Below, piece by piece: positions 10,311 to 20,988 of a stretch of DNA of 64,000 nt. A model generated the notes under the pieces. It saw only the letters and a list, made by a program, of their open reading frames with translations, did no database searches and was not told the origin of the DNA. The stretch is from positions 188,501 to 252,500 of the forward strand of contig SEMN01000482.1 of NCBI GenBank assembly GCA_005408345.1. The letters run 5' to 3'. Made by a program: the position numbers and the translations under genes. Numbering within the stretch: position 1 is the stretch's first letter; every line of letters begins with the position of its first letter. The DNA comes from Macquaria australasica. Its lineage: Eukaryota; Chordata; Actinopteri; Centrarchiformes; Percichthyidae.

Positions 10311-13300
10311 GATATTCTAAAGCTAGTTGCTGTTTTAATGCGGCTGTCTTTCCGCAACACGACGACACCGATAGACGTGCGACGAGACGTCCGTTTTTAA
10401 AGTTTTGGTTACTTAAGTTCACAGCAGTTGGCCTCCATTACTACAACCAGGCAGCTTCCAAGGAGAATTACAGCCGTATACTGAACTCGTAGCTGGTTAC
10501 TGCGGTTTGTTTTGTGTCCAAATTGTCACACAGTTAACCAAATAAAGGCATCATGTTAATTCACCGGCACTAACTTTGTGTGAAAAAACGCCCAGTGTTT
10601 CCGCAGACAGAGCAGTTTTGTTACTGATGGTACAAGAATAATGTCTCACAACATCACCTCCTTTATAAAAATGTAATGAATGTAAGAACGTGTTAACATT
10701 TCAGATGACAAAAGACGTCCACTCCGTTGTTGTGGATCTTTTTTTTTTACCATCACATACTTTTATCAACAGATTATGTTGCATTAAAAAGAAAAATCTG
10801 CAAATGTGAGTGTGAACTTTTGATGTTAAGTAAATGTGCAGAGTGTGTAGTGATTTAATTTACTCAAATCATCAAACTGTTATTGATTGCACAAGGAAAC
10901 TATAGTTATGCATCCTATTCATTCAGACTTTGTAACAGGGTGGTGATGGGGGCCCATCGACAGTATCAAATGATAGTCTTGACTGATGTGATCAATTGTA
11001 AGACTTGAGTGGTTGGAAGTTTGCTGGATATTAACAAGGGGCCAGGCCTACAGCATCACTGTTACACTGTTTGGGGAGAACCCTGTTATTCACGTTTTAT
11101 ACCTTTAACATTTCCATCTACTGTATCGTATTTATGCTGTTTATTTTCCATTATTATTAAAGTCGGGCACTGCTTTAAACTTTATAAGATAACTTACACA
11201 GCCAGAGGCAAACGCTAAGATGGCAAAACGCCGTCCCATCCTCCTCCTCATCCTCATCCTCATCCTCCTCATCCTCCTCCTCATCCTCCTCCTCCTCTTC
11301 ATCCTCGCTCTTTTCGCCTCCTCCTCATCCTCCCCATCCTCCTCATCCTCCTCCTCATCCTCCTCCTCTTCATCCTCGCTCTTTTCGCCTCATCCTCATC
11401 CTCCCCATCCTCCTCCTCCTCCTCCTCTTCATCCTCCTCATCCTCCTCCTCTTCATCCTCGCTCTTTTCGCCTCCTCCTCATCCTCCTCCTCCTTTTCAT
11501 CCTCGCTCTTTTCGCCTCCTCCTCAGCTCAGCAGCCTCCTCTTCTGCTTCTCGGTAAAGCATACCGACGGTAGCTGCCAACACTGCCCGGTCCATCTTTG
11601 TTCGTAGTTATTTTACCCTAATGCTTTATTTTTCAATCAAATGTGAAACGATAGCCTTCACTGGGGGTTTTTTTCTCTCCCGTCGTTGCCTAGCGTTGTA
11701 CAGAAAAGTCTTGGCTCTTTGGGAAAAAATAAAAAAACAAACAACAGAAGCAGTCTGAAAGGGGACTGTCGGTGCTTTATTATTATAAATAGACATGTGT
11801 ACAGCTGTTTTGGGTGATGAAGCCCGGCTGTTGGCCTCTGTGCTGGAGGTATCGCGCAACGCCAGCGAGCACGCATCGTCTCAAACTGTCAGCAGCTCTG
11901 CGCTCTTGTGACCTTGCGAGTTCATTCTTCCAAGAACGACTAGCGAGAAGGTTCTCCCGGTTCTCCCCGAGAACACAAGTCCGTCCTTTGCATTCTTGGG
12001 TTTGAGAAAGGAAGCAGACCTTTTTTTTTCTCAGCTGCTGTTTTACGAGGTCAAGAGTGAACCGTAAAACTCAATATTTTAAAAGTTTCCTTTTTTTTTT
12101 TTTTAATAGATAATCAAAGCAGAACACATTCATGGTTTAGTCCACAATGAAAGTTTTTTTTTTTTTTTGCGATCTGAAAGGTGTTTTAAAAAGTAAATGT
12201 TTTAAAACTTCCATATGATTACATCCATTACTGTATGGAGCAGGAGTGTGTCACTGCAGTAATTACTTTTACATTAATGTTTAATTATAATCAATAACTA
12301 AATGCATTTAAACAGCTATTATACATTTAATTAAATAACGATTTCGATTTTGAAGAGCAGTCCTTCAATTAAATTGATCACAAAGTGGAAACCAAATGTC
12401 AAGGCAGGAACAATAAAATAAATACAACAATCAAATACAACTTTGAATCTCACCCTGTAAGTCAACTTTGATGAGAAGTCCTTAAAGCAGCCTGGTGTTG
12501 CAGAATGACTAATACATGTACATTGAGCCTTAAAGTGTTTGGAAAAAAGGGATATTTGAACAAATACATTTCCATGACAACTGGGCAACTCCATCTGCTG
12601 ATATGATCGAACTCTACTGAGTGGATCTTGTGGTGAGATTGTTTTAACAGGCAGACACAAGTAGAAAATTATAATGCCCTTTCAAATGTAAATTAATTTA
12701 ACATTTAAAGAAGAAAATATAATTAACGGGCAAATGAAGAGACTTTAATTACTTTCTGGCTTTAACATTTACAATTTGCATTTTGTGATCACTTTAGAGA
12801 CAGCTGTTAAGTTAATTACTGCCTCATTTAAAGTCAAATTGAGTTATTCAATTTATAATAGCTTGTTTAAATATATCAATTTATTAACTGATTGTAATTA
12901 AACACTGTAGAAGCCTATGATTATTCCAGTGGCACAGTCTAGGTTTTATATTACTGCAAACTAGCTCATTCCCTAATGCTGTGACTTTAGCCTCTAACAC
13001 GAGGAAAAATTAGAAATACACAAAGCAGCGAGAGGTTTGTCTCCTTTTATTGACACATGCATTTTGATGAGGATGACATTTATTATATCCTGGCTCCCTT
13101 AGGTTCACAGGATTTATATCTTAGTCCACAATTTGGCAAGATGTTCAGTGAGAGAATTTGTTAGGTGCTCTTGAAAATAAAGACATTCACACGGTGGAGG
13201 CAGCGAGGAGAGGTGAAACAAGATGTACAGTCCTGATGATCCACAGAGCACGCTGGTAGCTGATTTACAATGAAGCATTGTCTTGTTACGCAGGGTGGAG

Positions 13301-13565
13301 TTCATAATGTGAAGAGTCAGTTTGTATTATTTTTCTAGCCCATACTAAGTCAATAAAAGCAGTGCGTATAACAATATTCTCCATTCAGGTGAGTGATCCT
13401 GCACTGTTTACTCTTTCTAAAATAATATCTTCAGAATACAGCACAGTACTGGCCTGAAGTGTAACACTGGCTTTCATTTTCTCTTACTAGTAAACACACC
13501 GCCACTCAAACATTTTTGAACACCATATATTTAAGCATTATTGGATGAGTCTCAGGTATTATGAC
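10311..13565. other. Spacer between sp3 and ola1
   Basis: No gene is supported on either strand. The part around 11237-11526 is a CT-rich minisatellite, listed separately. The part at about 11800-12010 is GC-richer and contains repeated ttctc/gagaac motifs, possibly an old repeat, but I cannot name it. The remaining sequence from about 12050 is AT-rich with no sustained reading frame. Confidence 0.5.
11237..11526. repeat. Polypyrimidine minisatellite (TCC/ATCC with 22-bp core)
   Basis: About 290 bp of almost pure C/T/A on the plus strand, built of tcc and atcc units. A core ttcatcctcgctcttttcgc recurs four times, near 11299, 11375, 11451 and 11498. The plus frame would give a Leu/Ser/Phe run and the minus frame a Glu/Asp-rich run with EKSEDE-like units. 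Neither has conserved flanks or splice context, so I do not call a gene. A purine/pyrimidine mirror structure could form triplex or slipped DNA. Confidence 0.85.
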
Positions 13566-14448
13566 TTTATTGTGAAAAACATAAAAGTTTAATTAGAGAA
13601 AAGCTTAAAAGGAACTGAGAAATATTTTTAATTTTAGGGAAAAAGACCTAAAACTCATTCAAGATGGCCTTTACTTCATTAATGCTTATTGTCCACCTGC
13701 AGCAGACAACACGTGTATTACTCTCACTCATGTAGCAGTGTTTACAAGTTTCTTTTTTTTATGATGCAGGAAGTGATTTACAGATTGAGAGCACACCTGC
13801 CTGTAATAAAGCACTATATAAGAGTGTCTTTATGATGTGAGAGCTTGCCAATTAATCAGCAGTCAACATGAAGGTAATTGTCAACTAATGACAGAAAGGC
13901 AAGAGGAATCAAAGATTGTCTAACAGATTAGTTGCAAAAAAAGTCTCTTTGAGCACTGTGGCTTAAATTATCAAAAAGCATCAAGAAAAAAGCCTGAAGC
14001 ATATTAAAAACACATGGACAGTGTCAGCATCAATTAGAAAACTCTGCAGTTTGTGTTCTGTTAGTTTCTTCTTTGGCTATTTCCAGTAAAAATCTCAAAT
14101 TATATATTTCTCAGTTAATTTCTACCTATTCTTCCTTGAGACCATGAAAGCTAGAATATAATGTTTACAAAAATGTTTGACTGGTACAGTGGTGCAAATG
14201 AATATTTTGCTCAAAATATTACAGGTGGGAATGTATGCTATTCTTGTATAGAAACATTGTTATATAGAATCATTTCAGTAGATTCTGGTCCAGACCTGGG
14301 AGGCCAGTTGAATAAATACCTCTGGCCAACAAGGTCATGAGTTGATCCTCTGAATTCAAGAGAAAAGTATGAAAATCAGCAGACACTGTGGGTCTTTGGG
14401 GCCCAACTAAACTGTATTCGGCGCTCTCCCTCTGGTAATTGTGTGGTC
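13566..14448 (-). other. ola1: Probable ola1 3' UTR
   Basis: This lies downstream of the ola1 stop on the minus strand. A candidate AATAAA is at 13566-13571 (plus-strand tttatt), and others occur further on at about 13046 and 13079. The exact end is uncertain. No other feature is recognised apart from a TATA-like motif on the plus strand, discussed in the findings. Confidence 0.35.
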
Positions 14449-17400
14449 TCATGGTTTCTTTTTAGGAGCATTGGGTGTGTTGAATTTGAAAAAGATAATG
14501 TCCCCGTCCTCCACGACGTAGTTCCTGCCCTGTTGCCTGTATTTCCCAGCAGCCTGTGAAAGAGGGAATGAAATCAGAGAGGACAAATCTAAAAATTGTA
14601 TTCAAGGTCGTCAGTGTAGTAATTGGCAGAAAATCAACAGTGCGCCAGTTCAAGCTCATAATTAGGCTCTATACAAACACACACCTTCACTGCACCTTCA
14701 CTGCCCTCCTCTTTGAAGTCACTGAACTTCATCACCTCGGCCATGATGAAGCCTTTCTCAAAGTCAGTGTGGATCTTTCCTGCAGCTTGAGGAGCCTTGG
14801 AACCTTTCTGTTGGAGCAAAACAGAACAGAAATGTTCAAGAACATAACTGAAAAATATGAACAAACTGCCACCTTGAAGGATTTAAATCATACATAACGA
14901 GTTATATTATAGTGTAACCCCCCATGATAACACAAGTATGCTGCCCACAAACATTATTTAAAAAAGTCAGTTGTATTTGCAACCCTAGAGGAAAACATAA
15001 TGCTAAAATGTCAAAATAAAGTTTAAAAAAGAAAACAAATCAATCATGTATGCTCTGCATCCCAGAATGTGGCCTCGTACAGTGGCCACTAATGTATACA
15101 GGAGTGGAAACCTACACATTAAAGAAATGTGCTGCAAATACTTAAACAATAAGGGAGAGAAATGCACTTCAAATTCAGAAATTGTGCAAATATCAAAACA
15201 CATACAGCATTAAATGCACAAACCATAAGTAAATGCTTGACTGGTTTCAGACCTTTAAATTGCTGCCCATATCTCAGATGTTTTTTAGCAATGCAAACAG
15301 TGAGAAAATCCAAATCCACAAATGCCTCAAACACCACTGACAACAATGGCACTTCCTATTTGAGGTAAGTAAATAAATGTCTAAACAAAAATTTAAAAAT
15401 GTTGTTTTGATAAAGTGATTAACATTGTATAGAATATTTTGTGCTGTAAAGAAATTAACTGTAAATTACACTTTCAAACAAAAAGAAAAAGGATTTTGAG
15501 ATAAACTCTTTAGTCTAGGATGTATCAAGAGTTAATCCTCGAGGACATAAAGTAATAATGAACTTAAAAGTTATTCATATCACAGCACTTACCCTGATGG
15601 TCCATGCTCGCACCTCATCTGGTCCTGCTGTGAAGAAGTATTCCAGCTGTAGCGCTGCATAGCCGGTCTTTATTATTTTGGTCAGAACACTAGAGACACA
15701 CAGAGAAGCCATGATTGAGCAGTTCAAGCAAAAATGGATCTTTAAAAAGGTGTATTGAACGATTAAAGCCTCTATTGTATCTGTAATTTAGATACAACAG
15801 AGAGCAGCATTCAATCCCCTGTTATTATGACTTATTTCATTATTCAGTGTCAGTTGACTCGAAGTCCTCCTGCACTGCAGACACTTTCACTTGTCATAGC
15901 AGGAAAAACAAAGGAGTAAGTAATAACATTTATAATGATAATCTGGGTATTGCAGGGCCCTGGTACTGTGCATACTGGCTTACTGGAACAAAGCCATCAT
16001 TAATGTTGTTAGACAGAGCTGGGCCTTTCCTGCTATGACGAGTCAAAATGTCCACTGTCCAAAGTGCTTACTGACTTATCCTTTTAACTCAAATATTACC
16101 CATTAGACACTGAGGTAGCATCATTCAATAAGCTGTCAGTGTCTCTTCCACTGTGACTAAAAGAATCGGATGCACATTGATTGTACTTGGCATGAGTGCT
16201 TAAGCAGTTAGTTGATAGATATGACCATTAGCCATCCATTATCTCTATCCGCTTACCCTTAGAGGGTCTCGGGTGGCTGGGGGTTGTCAATTAACCTAAC
16301 CTGCATGTCTTTGTCAACAATTTTGACAATAAATTATTTAAGTCAATTTAAATTTAAAAATGCCAAACATTCTCTTCTTCCAGGTTCTCAAATTATTAAA
16401 ATTTATTTAAATGGAATTGCTTTGGGATTTTTGACTGTTGGTCAGACAAAGCAGCCAATTCGAAACACCACTCCCTTGAGCTCAGGGAAAGTATAAAAGG
16501 ATGTTTTTCGCCATTCTGACATTTTATAATTAATAATTGTTAGTTGCAGCACTACTTGGCAGTTCAACCTGATTTAACGACTTTCTTGCTACATTGTGTT
16601 TATGTCTCACCTCTGTGTCTTCTGTTCCTCACAGTACTTCTTTTTCTCCTCCTCCTCCATGTCCAGCAGTTTAGCCTCGATAGATCCACTCACGGGAATG
16701 ACCATAGAACCGGGGTCATGAGCGTCTACCCACTCCTTGATTTTCGCCAACCTGAGAAAAACAGGCAGCAGGGTGAATTATTCTGAATGTTTCAACAGTA
16801 GCTACATACTTAAACAAAAAAATGTATGGGACATGCACATGCAATAAAAGCAAACCTACCACTTGTTCTTTTTTCTGATGTAATCCTTCTCTGAGAGATT
16901 AACCAGATAGATCATGGGCTTGGATGTCAGAAACAGGTATTTGTTCAACACCTCAATCTGTGGAGAGAATTTAAGAAGTTTTGGTTCTCAGTTCACTGAA
17001 TTTGTCAGGCAACGCCCTACTAATGAGATAATGTGCATTTTGTTCCAGAGAATTTCAAAACCTACTGATGCCGTAATGACCAATTAGATTACTCTGTCCA
17101 CAATGAAAGCAATGTTACACCAATCACTGGGTTTTTATGTGCATTTTAAATGTACATGTTAGAAATAAATGAGCAAAAATGGCAGAAATTATTTTTAAAA
17201 AATCAAAACAAAAACAAACAGGCAAAAAAAAAAAATCTCACAAAGTTTAGGTGGAAAAGTTAGTATATCTAACCAGTGAAGATGCGATAAAGGCTGACAG
17301 AAACATTCTTTTTGATATGAAAAACATAGCTATACAAACATAACTATTAATCCACTACACTGAGAATACATTGCGTATTTCCACTGATCCACAAACAAAC

Positions 17401-18877
17401 ACACCCATACATACATCATTACCTCTTTGTCGTTCCAGTCATTGTAAAATCTGATGTGTTTCTTCTCCTCCACTATCCAGTTCTTTATCTTCACCATGAT
17501 ATCCTGAAAGAAGAAGCAGCAGGTTATATGATGTATACCGACTGATTACAGATTATGGTCTCCTTTATCTCCCAATAGTTACAGACATGTGAAACAGGAC
17601 AACGGATGCAAAGTGCATGCACTAACACACTTTACTTACATATTCAGGTTTGAGTTTTTTGTCACCTCCTCTCACGGCAGTTTTCTCCAGCTTGTCAATG
17701 ATTGGATCGATCATTTCCTCGTCCTTTAGTCGCAGCTCCTCGTGGATGATCTCAATGTCCCTCACTGGGTCAACATTACCCTCCACGTGGATAATATCCT
17801 CGTCATCAAACGCACCTAAAAGACACAAGCATTGACAGATGTAGTCAGCCTGTTATAAATATTCACGCATTTTCATTAATATTACAGGTGAATTCCAACC
17901 ATTTAAAAAATATACCATGTAACTGCTAAACCCTAAACAGTTCAGTCAGTATTTATGACCATGCAAGTCTTTCCTAAAGCTATAAACTTGAGAACTAATA
18001 TTAATAGGATGTAAAATCTTGCAAACTTCAAAAGGCGATTAATGGGACACTGATTTTGTTGACTCCCAAGACTTTTGGATGAGGTTGTGCAAACCTAAAT
18101 TCTAGAAATACTTTTGGTCAGTACAATAAAGTATTATACAGGCATAACATGAGTGAATTCTTAAAATGGGCCTTGTTCCCCTTTCATAAGTGTAGTGATG
18201 GCTCTTTAACTTGCCCTCCTAACACCTGTCCACTACTCAGTTGTTACACAGCAGCTGCAAGCAGTAGTAATGACAACTCACGAGTCATGTGGAAGATGCC
18301 ATCACAGGCACTGATGTGGGAGAGAAAGGCGTTTCCAAGTCCCTGTCCTGAGTGAGCTCCCTTCACCAGACCAGCAATGTCCACAACGTTTAGAAAAGCT
18401 GGAACCTTACTGAAGAGACAAAACAGCCAGATAGACAGAAATCCATGGGTGTTGGACAATTTACAACAAGCTGTCAGGACACATTGTCATAACACACACC
18501 TGGCTGGTTTGTGGTATTGGCAGAGGAAATCATAACGCTCATCGGGAACAGGTACCCTGTTCTCATTTGGGTCAATTGTGCAGAATGGGAAGTTCTCTGC
18601 AGCAGCTTGGCTTTTGGTCAGCACATTGAAAAAGGTGGACTTCCTGCGGTGGACAGAGTCGGGACAGTGTCAGCAGCAGTGCAACAATCAAACCTCAACG
18701 ATGAATCCAACATTTGTTCATTCACTCACATAACAAACACACGGATTTCCACAGTACTTAATAACATGTAATAACCTACCCGACATTAGGTAATCCCACA
18801 ATTCCTATTTTCAGAGAGGTCCCAAATCGTCCAATCAATGGAGGCTGTTTCGGTGCTTCTCCCTTTTTGGGGGGCAT
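14449..18877 (-). CDS. ola1: Obg-like ATPase 1
   Basis: Cytoplasmic P-loop ATPase of the TRAFAC class, OBG/YchF subfamily, linked to translation and stress control. Ten coding exons in transcript order: 18780-18877, 18500-18643, 18282-18409, 17640-17815, 17423-17503, 16860-16957, 16611-16751, 15593-15689, 14685-14807, 14449-14553. They sum to 1,191 nt, giving 396 aa, the usual vertebrate length. The start encodes MPPKKG. The Walker A loop GLPNVGKS (residues 28-35) is split by intron 1. Switch II reads VVDIAGLVKGA. The fourth G motif is NLSE rather than NKxD, as expected for a protein preferring ATP over GTP. The C-terminal TGS domain covers exons 8-10 (about residue 300 on) and ends in a Lys-rich tail. 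No lesions were seen. Confidence 0.97.
15878..16057. mobile_element. 180-bp inverted-repeat element in an ola1 intron
   Basis: The two ends are inverted copies over about 28 bp: the left ends in gtcatagcagga and the right begins tcctgctatgac, extending outward with small differences. The interior is non-coding. It has the form of a MITE. No clear target-site duplication is visible. It sits in the intron between the exons at 16611-16751 and 15593-15689. Confidence 0.6.
16231..16313. mobile_element. Fragment of a fish LINE/SINE 3' sequence
   Basis: Two blocks, gccatccattatctctatcc plus a gggtctcgggtggctggggg-like piece, and ttaacctaacctgcatgtc plus tttg, match in order a very common teleost retroposon tail as I remember it, with the middle deleted. 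It is too short to classify further. Confidence 0.5.
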
Positions 18878-19276
18878 CTGCGAAAGTTACAACAAGTTGG
18901 TTACACCATGAGCCCATTGTCAAAGTGTTTCACCAAAGTCAGGCTTATTTGTACCGACACCCCAGTCCAGCTAAGAGCTGGGTCTGGGTCTTTATCCTCC
19001 GCAGAAAGCGTGTGCAGGCGGCTCCAGCCAAACGCTCATTCAAACACAGCATGCTAACGTTAGCTAGTGCTCAACTGAAACCACTCCTAGCTGCCCGTTA
19101 GCCCAGAATATATAACTGACAGACACTACTGTCGGCGTTTTCCAGTCATTACAAATAGCCCGGGAGCTATTTAGCCGAGAAAACTCGTCTTTTAGTACCT
19201 TTACGTCTTCTTTTAGCCTATGGTCTACGTGGTGTCACGCCAGCCGCTCCGGTGGAAAGGCGAGTTGGAGAGCAAA

Positions 19277-19311
19277 CCGGAAGTGTTGTGACGTCAGCGG
19301 TCTGTGATTGG
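19277..19311 (-). promoter_or_regulatory. ola1: ola1 core promoter motifs
   Basis: About 400 bp upstream of the ola1 ATG, in GC-richer DNA, lie an ETS site CCGGAAGT (19277-19284), a full palindromic cAMP-response element TGACGTCA (19289-19296) and an inverted CCAAT box ATTGG (19307-19311). There is no TATA box. This compact ETS-CRE-CCAAT group is typical of housekeeping promoters. The spacing is from the sequence. Use by ola1 is inferred from position. Confidence 0.6.
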
Positions 19312-20334
19312 TCGGACAAAGAGAAAGGAACGGCACGTCAGAGGTGTGCTGACTGACAGGCCGCATCAAATAAAATGTGTATGTCATTCATATTATTTTT
19401 CATTGTAATACATTTACATACACAGGCTGTAACATTTGTAAATGTAATAGTTCACTGCCTGCCTGACATCCCTGGCCTGTCTTCGCCAGAGGTCGCCATT
19501 TTACAGGATGCGTTCAAGAACATGCACAGAACCGCATATATGCTGGTTAAATAATGTTCAGATGGCACACGAGGTCCATGTAGTGCTTTTCATCGTATCA
19601 CACGATTAACCAGTTATGTAAATGTACATTTTTCCGAATCCTTCACGGACTTCTCGCCTACGTTAACTTTGAAAATTTGATTTTAAAGTATATTCTTTAC
19701 TTTAGAAAGTGGTCCATTCATAATTGTATTAACATGTCCATTTTCCATTGACGTGTAAACGATCGTTCATATAATTGCTTCATTTCATACACTTGCGTTC
19801 TATTACACAGTATTTACCTTTCTCCTCGCGTTGTAACATAAGTCTGGTAATTACTAAAAACAAAACTTTAATCTTGGCACAAAAACTGTCCAACTGTGGC
19901 CAAAACATCACTGTTGAGAAAGCAAGTTGTCCTATGGGACGTTAAGAAAACATTAAACAGTAGATGGCCAGCATGAAGGCCATCACGTGGCCATTATGTC
20001 ATCTGATTTATGCAGCATTTCCATTCCCAAAAAACTTAAAATTTACTAACCTAACACTACCACAACAGTTTGATGTATCCACAACGGATTGCATCATTCA
20101 ATAAATTTAAATGAATTTTAAATACACTCAGTTCTCAATAGGCTGCATTATGGAAGATCACTCATGTTGAATGCATGAAGTCCAAGCAGTAATATTTTTT
20201 ATTTCTGTCAAGAAAACAAAACAAAAACAAATAATTCCAAATGTTTGATGGGACTTCATACCTGAAGCATTCCTGCCTCTAAAACAATGGGGCAATGTGA
20301 CCATTACAGTATACTACACACCGCTACTAAACAG
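19312..20334. other. Spacer between ola1 and tra2b
   Basis: I see no gene, repeat or structured element in this AT-rich interval beyond scattered short homopolymers. The distal part may hold alternative tra2b polyadenylation sites, since plus-strand tttatt also occurs near 20199. Confidence 0.45.
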
Positions 20335-20988
20335 AGCAAATGACCCAAGTACTTTTTATTGCTTATATACAACAAAAATATTTACCAGAATAAGACAACA
20401 AAAAATCCCCATGGTATTTAAAAGATTTCAAAGAGCAAACTAGGATCTTGACAGTTTAAGAAACCAACTACATATAAACAGCAAAATGAGAAATTGTAAT
20501 ATAACTGCCACAGAAAATCCTGCTCATATAAAAACAAGTCTGTCGAGCCAAGCATAAACAAGCCAGCCCTTAGTTTAATTACTCCTGCCAAACAGGTTTA
20601 GTTTTCGATTCCCGTTTGTTAGGTTTTAGACTGGATACCCCAAAATTACTTCAGATTTTAATAAAAGTGACGGGAAAAGCCAATGAACAAGTGATGCTTT
20701 TGAGAGGCAGATCTGGAGAATTGCCCATTTCCACCTGAACCTATGTTCAACCATTTAAAACTTTTGGCAAATTATTTTTTTCACGATTCTTCCTACAAAT
20801 TTGGTAAAGATTAATTAACCACTGACATTGTGGTGCTCAGACAGACTGCATTTTTAGGACAATTTTTAAACCTTTAAGACAAACAAATCCAGAATTCCTA
20901 TCACATACATAATCAATGGTCAAAAAACATGAAATGACAAGCATCCAAGCAATAACACTGAATCTGTCATTGGCTCTTCTCACGTTGC
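20335..20988 (-). other. tra2b: Probable tra2b 3' UTR
   Basis: This follows the tra2b stop on the minus strand. AATAAA at 20355-20360 (plus-strand tttatt in acttttt-att) gives a UTR of about 650 nt. It is AT-rich with no reading frames of note. Confidence 0.45.

Noticed and set aside
11220..11573. Plus-strand open frame with a Leu/Ser-rich product over the minisatellite
   Set aside because: The frame is a by-product of tcc/atcc repeats. There is no conserved domain, no splice context, and the composition changes abruptly with the repeat edges.
16284..16786. Plus-strand frames overlapping an ola1 exon and intron
   Set aside because: The second is antisense to the ola1 exon at 16611-16751. 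The first is intronic retroposon sequence.
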